A stretch of 64,000 nucleotides of DNA from Natronospirillum operosum (GTDB lineage: Bacteria > Pseudomonadota > Gammaproteobacteria > Pseudomonadales > Natronospirillaceae). The stretch lies in contig NZ_SRMF01000003.1 in the NCBI RefSeq assembly GCF_004768465.1, positions 310,001 through 374,000 on the forward strand, written 5' to 3'. Shown here piece by piece: positions 1-9,001 of the stretch. The notes below the pieces were generated by a model, which ran no database searches, was not told the DNA's origin, and saw only the letters and a program-made list of their open reading frames with translations. Numbering within the stretch: the first letter of the stretch is position 1; each line of letters opens with the position of its first letter. The position numbers were made by a program, and so were the translations under genes.

Positions 1-1238
1 AAATCAACGTCTTCCAGGAACGACAGCGGACGATAATAGCTGGCAGACAGGCTGTAGTGTTGCTCCTGGTCTATGGAGAGTTCAATGGGCGGCCGGCCGC
101 TGACCCGGCTTGTCTGACCGAGCTCCAGAGTGAAGCCCGCGCGCTCCATGAATTTTTCGGAATGCGTGTTGGGCTGCGTGTATTTGCTGGTGAACGTCGC
201 ACTGAAGTCCTGCATACCGGTCAGCAGGGTATTGTCCGGCAATTTTTCCTGCGCAATGGTCGCATTGCGTGACTCGGTATCGTTGAGTTGGTGCAGCGTC
301 GCAAAGGAATCAGCCATGAAGTCTGCCAGCGCCTTGTCGCCGTCGGATTTCTTCACACTGTCGCGAATCAGCTCAAGGTAGTGCGCAAGGGACTGCGCCT
401 TGGCTTCGGCGCCGGTCAGGGTGTTGCCGGTAAGGTCGAGCGAGAGGTCAACCTTGTTGCCGTTCCAGTTGATGGAGAGCGTGCGTTCTTCCGGCGTGTT
501 GTTCAGTGTCAGCGCATAGTGGTCGGTGCCGCTTCTGAAATCCAGCTTCAGCTTCTCGAACAGGTCGCTATCGAAGCCCTCGAGCCCATCGAGTGTCAGC
601 TTCCCTGTTTTCATGAACTCCTGGGCCAGGCGTTCCATCAGTTCGGACATTTCACCCAGAGCTTCGCGCTCGGCGTCGCTCAGGTTGCCGTTGATGCTGA
701 CTTTGGCGGCCAGGCTGTTGGCACTGAAAAACCCGGGTTCCAGCTTGTGGGACAGTTCAATACGAACCGAGGTGCCGCTGCGCGTGGTTAGCGAGAAACC
801 CAGTGTCTGCAAGGTCGTGCTGCCTCTGGCAGAGCCGATGCCGCCGACCCAGTGCTCCAGATCCCTGTCGGCATTCGGGAGCGAACCAAACCGGGCCAGA
901 CTCTGTTCAAAGGAATCTGAGCCGGAGGCGATGCGGTCAAACAGCATGCCGGTCAGGCGTTGCAGCGGGTTGGACCCGGCGCGTTGTCTTCCACTGAGGT
1001 TGGACTGCATCTGTTCGCTGATGGCATCGGGCGTCCAACTGGCCGGTTGACTGGGCAGGGGCGCTGGCCGTGCATAGGCTGAGGTGCTTCTCGCCTCACC
1101 TTGCAGGGTCACCTGAACGCCGGGCGCATCCTGAAGCGCGGGCATCTGGTTGCTCGATTGCGGTGCCGATGATTTGCTGTAGGTCGGCTGCTGTTGCAGC
1201 GCCATACCCGTGGTCAATCCCTGGGGAACAGTTGGCAT
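1..1238 (-). CDS. Hypothetical protein, 3' end beyond the window
   Basis: An uninterrupted reading frame of 412 codons runs from an ATG at 1238 to the left edge with no stop. An AAAGG stretch sits a few bases before the ATG (near 1250). The first ~80 residues are rich in Gln, Ser, Pro and Ala and look disordered. The remainder is soluble, with alternating hydrophobic and polar residues and no signal peptide or membrane segment. I do not recognise a family. It diverges from the AraC-type regulator to its right. The frame has the same codon character as its neighbours, so I take it as a real gene cut by the window edge. Confidence 0.7.
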   Translation of the reverse strand, partial: MPTVPQGLTTGMALQQQPTYSKSSAPQSSNQMPALQDAPGVQVTLQGEARSTSAYARPAPLPSQPASWTPDAISEQMQSNLSGRQRAGSNPLQRLTGMLFDRIASGSDSFEQSLARFGSLPNADRDLEHWVGGIGSARGSTTLQTLGFSLTTRSGTSVRIELSHKLEPGFFSANSLAAKVSINGNLSDAEREALGEMSELMERLAQEFMKTGKLTLDGLEGFDSDLFEKLKLDFRSGTDHYALTLNNTPEERTLSINWNGNKVDLSLDLTGNTLTGAEAKAQSLAHYLELIRDSVKKSDGDKALADFMADSFATLHQLNDTESRNATIAQEKLPDNTLLTGMQDFSATFTSKYTQPNTHSEKFMERAGFTLELGQTSRVSGRPPIELSIDQEQHYSLSASYYRPLSFLEDVD

Positions 1239-1381
1239 GATGGGTGCCTTTAGAGTGGTCCTTGTCAGCACTGTAACGGCAGCGGATGTGAGATCTTTAG
1301 CGCAGAAGACACACCTGATGCAGACGGCCTGTCTCCTGGCCGAATTTCCGGTAGTATCCGAAGAGATTTGAGGTACCGCTT

Positions 1382-1406
1382 CGCAGTCTGCAGGAAACAG
1401 ACTGCG
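1382..1406. repeat. 9-bp inverted repeat upstream of the AraC-type gene
   Basis: CGCAGTCTG, seven loop bases, then CAGACTGCG form a perfect 9-bp inverted repeat 50 bp before the AraC-type start. It could be an operator for one of the two divergent genes or a leader hairpin. No T-run follows, so it does not look like a standard terminator. Confidence 0.5.
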
Positions 1407-1455
1407 GTGGTTGCCGATGTACGGAAAACCCTTGTTCAGGGCAGATTGAAAAACA

Positions 1456-2406
1456 ATGGCTTATATCAGTTTCTCCACCGCTGATTACAGTGAGAGAGAT
1501 CGGCTGGACATCGCACGGGACACCTATGGTGCCGTCGCCAAGGTCGACATAGAGCCTCGAGAGGGGCGGCCCGTTCAGACCAGAGGGCAATTTCAGGTTC
1601 TGCCTGGCGTTGCGGTCGCCCTGATCGAAAGCTCTGCCATAGAGGCCAGGCGCAACGCCGCGCTCGCGGCCGATGGCCCGGACGACCTGACACTGCTGGT
1701 CAATCCTTCCGCCCGGGGCGGCTGGATATCACAGCGCAGTCAAGGCAGTGATATTGCCTGCGGCCTCGGAGAAGGCTGCCTGCTGAGCGCAGGTCAGCCC
1801 GGCAATATCCGGTTCTTTGGCCGGTCGTCGCACTTTCTCTGTATCGCCTATACCCGAGAGAGCCTGGTGCCGTCGCTGGCCAGTCTCGGCCGGGTCATGG
1901 GTCAGCCGATCTCATCTGGCGCTCCCCTCAGGTTGCTTACCGACTATGCCTGTTCATTGATACGCGAAGGTGAGGGCCTTTCCCCCGCCTCAGCCATGGA
2001 AGCTGCCACTCACCTTCACGATCTCGCCGCCCTGACCCTGGGTGGCGATCGCGATGCCCGGGTTCTGGCCCGGGGCCGCGGCCTGCGCGCTGCACGGCTG
2101 CGCGCCATCAAGGCCGACATGGCCGCGCATGCCAGACACGGAGACCTGACGGTGGAGTGGGTCGCCAAACGGCATGGCGTGTCGACAAGCTATGTGCGTG
2201 CCCTGTTCGACCACGCCGGCACCACCTTTACCGACCACCTGCTCGATCAGCGCTTGCTGCGGGCCCATCGCCTGCTGACGGACCCTGATCTGGCCGACCG
2301 CTCCGTCAGCGAGCTCGCTTTTGCCTCGGGGTTCAACAACCTCTCATGGTTCTACCGAGCCTTTAGCCGGCGCTATGGTCAAACACCTTCAGCACTGCGG
2401 CCCTGA
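1456..2406 (+). CDS. AraC-family transcriptional regulator
   Basis: A 316-residue protein whose last ~100 residues (about 215-315) form the double helix-turn-helix of the AraC/XylS family. The first helix pair is around LTVEWVAKRHGVSTSYVRAL, and the second is in the segment ending SELAFASGFNNLSWFYRAF, with the typical RRYGQTPS end. The N-terminal ~190 residues resemble the AraC-binding-like domain of FeaR-type activators; this is inferred from layout, since no ligand pocket can be read. No strong ribosome site precedes the ATG. The target is unknown. The downstream autotransporter, 126 bp away on the same strand, is a plausible but untested candidate. Confidence 0.85.
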   Translation: MAYISFSTADYSERDRLDIARDTYGAVAKVDIEPREGRPVQTRGQFQVLPGVAVALIESSAIEARRNAALAADGPDDLTLLVNPSARGGWISQRSQGSDIACGLGEGCLLSAGQPGNIRFFGRSSHFLCIAYTRESLVPSLASLGRVMGQPISSGAPLRLLTDYACSLIREGEGLSPASAMEAATHLHDLAALTLGGDRDARVLARGRGLRAARLRAIKADMAAHARHGDLTVEWVAKRHGVSTSYVRALFDHAGTTFTDHLLDQRLLRAHRLLTDPDLADRSVSELAFASGFNNLSWFYRAFSRRYGQTPSALRP

Positions 2407-2532
2407 ATAGCCCCCGGAACCGGTTCGCCAACGCCGCAGAAGATTTCCTGCCCCTATGTAGCGCTCAGTGGAAGTCGCAATAACGGAGATCAGCTAGTGT
2501 CCCCAGCTCTTCGCAAGGGGTAGGGGCCCTGA

Positions 2533-4971
2533 ATGATGGATCGGAACGATCAAACAGCAACCGTATGCTCGGCTTGGCCTGTACTGCTGACTATGGCGAC
2601 ATGTTTGTCGGCCGACCCCGCTTTGGCCCAGCATGTGGTGGTCCAGGAACATGAAACTCTCAGTACCACAGGCGGCAGTCAGCCTGCTATCGAGACTTCA
2701 GATGCGGGCTACACGATTGACGTGCTGGGTCGCATCGTAACCAGCGGCACTTTCAGCCACGGCATTGATGCCACCGGTGGTGGCAACAACACGATCAACG
2801 TTTCTGGAAGCATTGAAACCTCCGATTGGGGCTCTTATGGCATCAATGCTACGGGTGGCAACACCACCGTTGATGTCTCGGGCCGCGTAGAAACGACTGG
2901 GAGCACTACCATTGCCCTCCGCGTTGGGGGCTTTGTTGGCGAGAATGTACATAACACGATCCATATCTCGGGAAGCATAGAGTCCGCCCATACGGGTGTC
3001 CTGGTTGGAGGCGAGTACAACACGATCGACGTCTCGGGCAGCGTAGACAGCACCGGTACTGCCATCCAGTTTTCCAGAGACAGCACTGTGGACGTTTCTG
3101 GAAGTGTCACATCCATCAATCTTCGTGGCGTCCATGCTCAGCAAGACAGAAATACAGTGCGGATCTCCGGGAGGGTTGAGTCCGTGAACCACAACGCCAT
3201 ACAGTTTGAGGGCGATGACAATCTCCTGGAGCTGCACAACGGCTTCGAAGTAATCGGCAATGTGGTCGCGGACGGTACCGGCAATACCCTGGTGCTGGAT
3301 GGTGCGGCTGATGGCACCTTCGATCTCGACCTGATCGGCGATACGGCCCAGTACCGGGGTTTTGACCATTTCGAGGCCAGTGGTGCCAGCACCTGGACGC
3401 TGACTGGCGCCAGCGACACCGACTGGACCCTGGACGACGGCCGGCTGGTGGTCGAGGGCACTCTGGGTGCGGTTACCGTCGACGGCGGTGTGCTCTCCGG
3501 CTCCGGCACAGTGGGTGATACGGTCATCACCAACGGTGGTGTGCTGGCCCAGGGCAACTCCATCGGCACCCTGACCGTGGAGGGCGACCTGACCTTCCAG
3601 CCGGGTGCTGAGTATCAGGTGACGGTGGACCCGGATACCGGCGCCAGTGACCGGGTCGACGTCACTGGCGAAGCGACTCTGGCTGGCTCGGTGCTCCATG
3701 TCGGCGCCAGCGGCCCCTACGGGCCAAGCAGTGACTACACCATTCTCACGGCAGACAACGGGATCACCGGTGAGTTTGATGATGTCACCTCCAACTTCGC
3801 CTTCCTCGATGCGGCGCTGGCGTACAGCAGCCATGCCGTCACCCTGCAGCTCGCCCGCAACGATGTCGAGTTCGTCGATCTGGCCGGCACCCGCAACCAG
3901 CGTGCGGCCGCCGAGGCCGTGGCCGCTTTGGATGAAAGTGATGCCCTGCACGATGCCGTCGTGGGGCTCAGCCACACCGCTGCCCCCGGGGCGTTCGATG
4001 CCCTCTCCGGCGACAGCCTGCTGGCCGGGCTGGCCGGCAGCGGCCATCTGCTGGGTGGTTTCTCCGACGAGCTGCGCCGCCGCACCAGCCCTCTGGGCGG
4101 CCGTGCCGCCGGGGGCAACAACCCGGGTTCCGAGCCCGAGACCTCCGGCACCGGGGCCTGGGTGCAACTGCACCACCAGAGCTACGCAGAAGACCCTGAT
4201 GGCAACACCGGCAACCCCGAGTTCCGGTATCAGGGTCAGGCCGTTACCGCCGGGATCGACCGCCAGTACAGCCCGGCCCTGCTGGTTGGCTCTGCCCTCG
4301 GGCTCTATCAGGGCGAGCTCAGCATGGATGACCGCCTCGGCAGCGGTGATCTGATGGGTGGCTTTCTGGGGGCCTATGCCCGCTACCAGGGCAGCCGCGC
4401 CGCCTATCTGCGCGGAGATCTCAGCCTGGGCCTGACCCGGGTGGAGCAGGACCGACAGGTGCTGGATGACACCGCCACCTCTGCCACCAATACGCTGGGT
4501 GCCCGGCTGGCCGTGGAGACCGGACTGGATGCCCGCCTGGGCCTGCTTGATGTGCGGCTCTATACCCAACTGTCCGGCCAGACGCTGAGCCGCAGTGACT
4601 TCAGCGAGTCCGGCGCGCCGGCGGCAGCACTGCGGGTCGATGCCAGCCGCCAGACCTGGGGTGAAGCACGCCTGGGTGCAGATATTGGCCACACGGTGCT
4701 GATGTCCGGGCGCTGGCTGCGGCTGCAGGGTGAGGGCGCACTGGTACAGGCCTTTGGTGACACCCGCACCGAGCAGACGGCGCGCTTTCGGGCCGGCGGC
4801 GAGCGCTTCACGGTCTACGGGGCCGACCATGACGGCCTGCGGCTGGTGACCGCACTGGGCGCACAAGCCTACCTGACCGACCGGCTCTCCCTGCAGGGCC
4901 AGTGGCGCGGCGGGTTCAGCGACAACGCCACTGACCACGACATCGCACTGGGTCTGAGTGCACTGTGGTAG
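2533..4971 (+). CDS. Classical (type Va) autotransporter
   Basis: An 812-residue outer-membrane protein. Residues 1-32 are an atypical but usable signal peptide ending in PALA. Residues ~40-240 are a repetitive passenger in which units like NTIDVSGSVDS recur about every 20-25 residues, the pattern of a right-handed beta-helix. Residues ~240-470 form a pertactin-like stem (GTLTVEGDLTFQPGAEYQV). The last ~270 residues are the autotransporter beta-barrel, ending in the aromatic LGLSALW expected for BAM recognition. The passenger is short and no protease triad is seen, so adhesion or surface display is likelier than proteolysis. The start could be either of two adjacent ATGs (2533 or 2536). The OmpA-like lipoprotein gene follows after 17 bases. 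Confidence 0.88.
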   Translation: MMDRNDQTATVCSAWPVLLTMATCLSADPALAQHVVVQEHETLSTTGGSQPAIETSDAGYTIDVLGRIVTSGTFSHGIDATGGGNNTINVSGSIETSDWGSYGINATGGNTTVDVSGRVETTGSTTIALRVGGFVGENVHNTIHISGSIESAHTGVLVGGEYNTIDVSGSVDSTGTAIQFSRDSTVDVSGSVTSINLRGVHAQQDRNTVRISGRVESVNHNAIQFEGDDNLLELHNGFEVIGNVVADGTGNTLVLDGAADGTFDLDLIGDTAQYRGFDHFEASGASTWTLTGASDTDWTLDDGRLVVEGTLGAVTVDGGVLSGSGTVGDTVITNGGVLAQGNSIGTLTVEGDLTFQPGAEYQVTVDPDTGASDRVDVTGEATLAGSVLHVGASGPYGPSSDYTILTADNGITGEFDDVTSNFAFLDAALAYSSHAVTLQLARNDVEFVDLAGTRNQRAAAEAVAALDESDALHDAVVGLSHTAAPGAFDALSGDSLLAGLAGSGHLLGGFSDELRRRTSPLGGRAAGGNNPGSEPETSGTGAWVQLHHQSYAEDPDGNTGNPEFRYQGQAVTAGIDRQYSPALLVGSALGLYQGELSMDDRLGSGDLMGGFLGAYARYQGSRAAYLRGDLSLGLTRVEQDRQVLDDTATSATNTLGARLAVETGLDARLGLLDVRLYTQLSGQTLSRSDFSESGAPAAALRVDASRQTWGEARLGADIGHTVLMSGRWLRLQGEGALVQAFGDTRTEQTARFRAGGERFTVYGADHDGLRLVTALGAQAYLTDRLSLQGQWRGGFSDNATDHDIALGLSALW

Positions 4972-4988
4972 GCAAAGGAGAACACCTC

Positions 4989-5684
4989 ATGCGGAGTCTT
5001 GTCATACTGTGCAGCGTTCTGCTGCTCCAGGCCTGCACTTCGGCCTCGGTATCGGATACGGACTGGCCCGGTTATCGCACCGGCGCCGAGGGCGAACTGC
5101 TGCGCGACCATCGTGGGCGCTGCTGGCGCACTGCCGACTGGCGTCCGGACCATGCAGTGCCGGAGTGTGATATGGCCCTGGCCGAAGAGCCGGCGCCGGT
5201 GCTCGAGCCTTTGCCTGATCCATTACCCGAACCCCTGCCGGTGGCTGAGCCTGAGCCGGAACCGGCAGTCGAGTCTGTCCGAAAGCCGGAGCCCATCTGG
5301 AGCACACAAGGCACTGTCGTGCGCTTCGCGTTTGACGACGCCACGCTGGGCCCCGACGCCCAGGCGGCGCTGCAGGGCTGGTGGGCTGCAGTCTCTGCTG
5401 CACCACAATCGAGACTGCGCATCGAGGTCAGCGGCCATACCGACCGCCTGGGCCGACCAGAGCACAACCAGCGCCTGGCCCGCCAACGTGCAGAAGGTGT
5501 CGCAGCCTGGTTGCGGGGCCAGGGGGCAGGGCGAAGCACGATAGAGGTGCTGGCGGCGGGGGACGGGGCACCGGTAACGGGCAGCCAGACCTGCCCGGAG
5601 ACTCTTGACCGCAGAGCCAGCATTGAGTGCCTCGCCCCTGATCGCCGGGTAGAGGTGACTGCCACCCTCATTCAGAATGAATAG
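4989..5684 (+). CDS. OmpA-like peptidoglycan-binding lipoprotein
   Basis: A 231-residue lipoprotein. The ATG at 4989 is chosen because AAGGAG ends 8 bases upstream and the product then starts with a lipoprotein signal peptide with lipobox LLLQAC (Cys about 15). Residues ~60-95 are a Pro/Glu-rich linker, a periplasmic spacer. Residues ~105-231 are an OmpA C-terminal domain with SGHTDRLGRPEHNQRLARQR, including the Asp and Arg that bind diaminopimelate in this family. It should anchor the outer membrane to peptidoglycan. It lies 17 bp behind the autotransporter and is very likely cotranscribed with it. The pairing resembles autotransporters with partner OmpA-type lipoproteins such as Ata-TpgA. 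Confidence 0.88.
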   Translation: MRSLVILCSVLLLQACTSASVSDTDWPGYRTGAEGELLRDHRGRCWRTADWRPDHAVPECDMALAEEPAPVLEPLPDPLPEPLPVAEPEPEPAVESVRKPEPIWSTQGTVVRFAFDDATLGPDAQAALQGWWAAVSAAPQSRLRIEVSGHTDRLGRPEHNQRLARQRAEGVAAWLRGQGAGRSTIEVLAAGDGAPVTGSQTCPETLDRRASIECLAPDRRVEVTATLIQNE

Positions 5685-5858
5685 CGGCCTCGGTGATTTC
5701 AGCGATCTGGAAGAACCAGACCAGTTGCTCTTCCGAGTCTTCAAACTCGACATGGCTGAGCGCATTGATTCCGTAGCAAAGTCCCCCTAATCTTGCCAGG
5801 CAACTTCTGGCACCCATGGGACGTTGCACAAAAGGACCAGATTAAAGGGATGCAGCAA

Positions 5859-6851
5859 ATGAGCGAAGTGAGTGTCTCCTGCCTGATTGCTGCAGCTTGT
5901 ATCGCTGTGGCTGGGTGCAGCAGCCTTGAACCAGGGCGCAGCAACACTACAGATGGCCATCAAGGCGGCAAGAACGGGCCCTCCTTCACGGACCTGGTGG
6001 ACGCGAGTTTTTTCAATGAAAGAGTGACCGCAATTGTCCCCCCAGCGGACAGCTCGGTGGTGCACCTCACCCCTGTATCCGATCCGGCTGAGCGTACCGG
6101 CATTGAGCTCGGTCAGGTATATTTTGGTGAGTTTCAGCACAACGACAGGTTTTTGCTGGAACTCGAGCCCGGGCGCTACACGGTGCGTTTTCGCGGTATT
6201 GACCCCGGCACGGCGGGCACGAGAACCGGCGACATGGATATTTTTCACACCACCGATGCGTTCGAGAATCCGCAATTCTCCGGCGAGAACACCATCAAGT
6301 TCCATGAGTTTCAGGCGGTTGGAGATGTGGCAGCGCGGCTGCTTGTAGAAGAGCTGACACTGGTTTCTGCCTACGGATTTTTCTATGACGATGGCGATGG
6401 CACCATCGGCTTCACCATTGAGAGAGACGATGTATCCACCGAGCCCGGGCCCTTCAATGGGAAGTGGGACCTGGTCTTTACGGAAGAACTCGATAACGCA
6501 GAGTCAGGACGGTCGGCCAGCGGCATCATGCGATATATGCAGGTACAGGGTGATCTGTATATTCAGACAGTCGATGAGAACAATGAACATTTTGGCACCA
6601 GTATCCTGCAATGGCAGCCCGGCATTGTACTGGACGGCAATGCACTGACGGCGCGGGTCATGCGATTCAATTCATGTTCGACCAGAGATATATACCAGCT
6701 TGGACATGACGAGCTTGAAGTCAGTGGTGATGCAATGTCTGGCACCAGCCGGGTGTTTCGATGGGATTTTCCTGCAGACGCAGACCCCTTCGCAGTGGTG
6801 CCCGATACGCAGCGGGCAGAACGTTATTCGGTTGTTGGAGTACGGCCATAG
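5859..6851 (+). CDS. Lipoprotein of unknown function
   Basis: A 330-residue protein with a short signal peptide and lipobox VAGC (Cys about 17), followed by a Ser/Gly-rich tether. Two ATGs compete. The one at 5859 has AAAGGG nine bases upstream and is preferred over 5850. The mature part contains two beta-rich stretches: one around LELEPGRYTVRFRGIDPGT, a motif common in lipoproteins with a carboxypeptidase-regulatory-like fold, and a later FNGKWDLVFTEE segment. I do not recognise the family. Its 3' end overlaps a signal-peptidase remnant in another frame, suggesting the downstream border was created by a deletion or rearrangement. Confidence 0.75.
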   Translation: MSEVSVSCLIAAACIAVAGCSSLEPGRSNTTDGHQGGKNGPSFTDLVDASFFNERVTAIVPPADSSVVHLTPVSDPAERTGIELGQVYFGEFQHNDRFLLELEPGRYTVRFRGIDPGTAGTRTGDMDIFHTTDAFENPQFSGENTIKFHEFQAVGDVAARLLVEELTLVSAYGFFYDDGDGTIGFTIERDDVSTEPGPFNGKWDLVFTEELDNAESGRSASGIMRYMQVQGDLYIQTVDENNEHFGTSILQWQPGIVLDGNALTARVMRFNSCSTRDIYQLGHDELEVSGDAMSGTSRVFRWDFPADADPFAVVPDTQRAERYSVVGVRP

Positions 6852-7065
6852 CCTGATCGGGATGCCGGGAGATTCGATCGTTCTCGACGGTGACGATATC
6901 TACTTGAATGGGGTCCGAGTTCCGAGGGGGCTCGTGAGTTCCGACGATAACATGAGAATTTACGAGGAGAGCTTGGGCGATCTGACCTACCAAGTCGCTT
7001 TCTTGAATACGGAAAGAGAACCTGTCATTGCAGTAATTTGTCCAGTTCTGTCGTCAGACGGGTAA
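6835..7065 (+). pseudogene. Remnant of a type I signal peptidase (S26 family)
   Basis: One frame encodes SLIGMPGDSIVLDGDDIYLNG and then an YxV-type strand, matching the region of LepB/TraF-type peptidases around the G-(L/M)-PGD box. In active enzymes this box is directly preceded by the catalytic Lys (KRxxGxPGD); here the corresponding residues are HS. Neither the Ser-containing N-terminal box nor a membrane segment is present upstream. The piece starts inside the 3' end of the lipoprotein gene and runs into the 3' end of the minus-strand chemoreceptor. I call it a decayed fragment; expression as a small protein is unlikely. Confidence 0.55.
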
Positions 7066-7684
7066 TTTCATCGGCTGAGAGGCCGGTGCGCTCGGCCAGG
7101 TTTTTGACCTCGTCGGCGACCACCGCGAAGCCGCGTCCGGCGTCTCCCGCGCGAGCGGCCTCTATGCTGGCGTTCAGACTGAGCAGGCGCAGAGTTTTCA
7201 GCATGTTGAGAATTTTCTGCGTCTCCGAGACGATCAAGGCACTGTGTGATTCCACGACTTCCGACTGTTCGCGTCGGCGCAGCTCATTCTCTTTGCGTTC
7301 ATTGATGTCGATGACGACGCCTTCCAGATACAGGATGTTGCCGTCACTGTCTTTCACGCCGCCGCCGTTTTCATTTACCCAGACAATGGCGCCGTCCTTG
7401 CGCTTGATGCGGTAATCCACATTCCAGCCAGTATTCGCTTCCAGCGCTTTTTCAACAGCGTCATCCACCAGGGGTACGTCGTCTTCCAGAATAAGCCCGA
7501 TGTAGGAAGCCCGCTTGTTTTGTATCAGGTCTTCCATGGTATGACCGGTCAGTGTTTCAACACGCCCGAACATGTTCAGCATGGTGTAGTTTTCATCCAT
7601 TCGACAACGATAGAGGAAGCCCATCATCCGGTTGGCAATGCTATTGAATATCTCGGTCTCGTCCGGCAATGAAGCGATCCTCAA
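7025..7684 (-). CDS. Short cytoplasmic PAS/methyl-accepting chemoreceptor-like protein
   Basis: About 219 residues with no membrane segment. Residues ~20-130 form a PAS domain plus PAC tail ([21 protein letters not shown] ... [20 protein letters not shown]). Residues ~150-219 hold the conserved hairpin tip of chemoreceptors ([31 protein letters not shown]). The signalling region is about a third of the usual length and lacks most of the coiled coil. An in-frame TGA lies just upstream, and the only start before the PAS domain is TTG at 7684. The gene may therefore be 5'-truncated or use a weak start. It would report a PAS-sensed cue, probably redox or a small ligand, to CheA/CheW if functional. 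Confidence 0.7.
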   Translation of the reverse strand: MRIASLPDETEIFNSIANRMMGFLYRCRMDENYTMLNMFGRVETLTGHTMEDLIQNKRASYIGLILEDDVPLVDDAVEKALEANTGWNVDYRIKRKDGAIVWVNENGGGVKDSDGNILYLEGVVIDINERKENELRRREQSEVVESHSALIVSETQKILNMLKTLRLLSLNASIEAARAGDAGRGFAVVADEVKNLAERTGLSADEITRLTTELDKLLQ

Positions 7685-7906
7685 ACAGGCGGTTGGGTTG
7701 AATGCTGTCGATCAGTTTTGAAGTACGAAGATTGTATCGACGGCCCTATAGGCTTCTTTAAGCTCTTATGGCGCGTACCTCTGCAGCGGGCAGCAGAATC
7801 AGGATATGAATAGGAACAGGCAAGACTGCAAGAGGAATGGCTCTATTGTCATCGGTCGCAACTGACTAATCTTCTCCAGGCGCTTCAACAACGAGAGGAT
7901 CAGCCC

Positions 7907-8212
7907 ATGACAGATTCAATGAACCAAGCCGATGTGACTGCAGCTCCAACAGACTTGAACAGCGGCGACGACAATGTGGCCAGCCACCCATACGTCGGCA
8001 TGTGGGTTACTGAAGACGGCTACATTCGCCATGAGTTGTTGCCCAATAATCGCTATGACGAGGCGCGCGGCAGACGTGAAAGCGCCTATCAGGGGCGCTA
8101 TCGAGTAACCGGCAACTATATCGAATACTGGGACGATACGGGATTTACCGCCGATGGCGAGTTCATCAACGGCATTCTTTATCACGGCGGTATGGTGCTG
8201 TATCGCAAGTAA
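7907..8212 (+). CDS. Atu4866-domain small protein
   Basis: A 101-residue soluble protein. Residues ~25-101 match the Atu4866 family: GMWVTEDGYIRHELLPNNRYDEARG, then YQGRYRVTGNYIEYWDDTGFTADGEF, ending GGMVLYRK. The family is a small lipocalin-like beta-barrel of unknown function, often near stress or redox genes. A GAGAGG ribosome site precedes the ATG. The ~220 bases on its left show no further gene. The flanking alpha/beta hydrolase is convergent. Confidence 0.8.
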   Translation: MTDSMNQADVTAAPTDLNSGDDNVASHPYVGMWVTEDGYIRHELLPNNRYDEARGRRESAYQGRYRVTGNYIEYWDDTGFTADGEFINGILYHGGMVLYRK

Positions 8213-8228
8213 CCCAAGTACCGTAGTC

Positions 8229-8963
8229 TCAGGTCTGCAGTGCCCGGACGGCTGTCTTGCAGCCGACTGAAAGGAGGGCTGAGGTCAGTTGATCGGGCGT
8301 GGACAGCATTGGCCAGTGCCCACCCGCCAGCGGGATGTGATGCCAGTTCCGTTCAGGCTCGGGTAGCGTCAGCCAGTCGCGGATGACTGCGGGTGCCTGG
8401 CGGCCCACATAGGTGGCTGACAGGTCGGCCAGCGGACCCTGCAGACGGACCGGGTCGGTGACCGTTCTGCCGGGGTGACCGACAAGCCGCTGCTTGAGAA
8501 ACCGGTGGTCGGCAGTTGTCAGTTGGGTTTCATAGGCAAGTACCCGCTCGCTCGGGACGGGCCAGAGCCCCTGGTTGTCATTGATCTGTCGCTGCACGGC
8601 CTCCACGTCGAGGTCCGCCAGTTCCAGCAACGAGCGACCCTCTTCGGGTACATAGGCTTCCAGAAAGACCGTATGGCAAACCCGGTCGGGCAGCCGCTGG
8701 GCCGCCTGTCCCACCACCAGCCCGGAGTAGCCGTGGCCTACCAGTACCACCTCCCTGAGGTTGGATACTTTCATGAAGTCCACCACGTGCCGTACATGAG
8801 TTTCCAGGCTGACCTGGTATCGGAGCAGGGGCGGCGATTCCAGGCCCGGCAGTGTCATCGCGTGCACAACCTGCCCCCGGGCGCGTAACCGCTGCTCGAT
8901 GCCGGCCCAGATCCATTGGCCCATCCAGGCACCGGGCACCAGTATAAAGGTACGGTGATTCAT
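8229..8963 (-). CDS. Alpha/beta hydrolase with altered nucleophile elbow
   Basis: A 244-residue cytoplasmic alpha/beta-hydrolase of the EstC/salicylate-esterase-like group. It starts with HRTFILVPGAWMGQWIW (oxyanion side) and carries the C-terminal histidine in LAGGHWPMLSTPDQL. The elbow normally reads GHSYSG in relatives, but here it is VLVGHGYSG, replacing the nucleophile Ser with Gly; the DNA codon is GGC. Unless the Ser two residues on substitutes, the protein should be catalytically impaired or have another role. A GAGGG site lies 9 bases before the ATG. The substrate cannot be predicted. Confidence 0.8.
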   Translation of the reverse strand: MNHRTFILVPGAWMGQWIWAGIEQRLRARGQVVHAMTLPGLESPPLLRYQVSLETHVRHVVDFMKVSNLREVVLVGHGYSGLVVGQAAQRLPDRVCHTVFLEAYVPEEGRSLLELADLDVEAVQRQINDNQGLWPVPSERVLAYETQLTTADHRFLKQRLVGHPGRTVTDPVRLQGPLADLSATYVGRQAPAVIRDWLTLPEPERNWHHIPLAGGHWPMLSTPDQLTSALLSVGCKTAVRALQT

Positions 8964-9001
8964 ATAGCTGTCCCTCTTTGGGTCCTTTCCCTCTGGCTGC
9001 G

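Noticed and set aside
2698-4938. A 746-codon open frame antisense to the autotransporter
   Set aside because: It mirrors the repetitive GC-rich passenger, has no ribosome site or recognisable domain, and the plus-strand gene explains the region fully.
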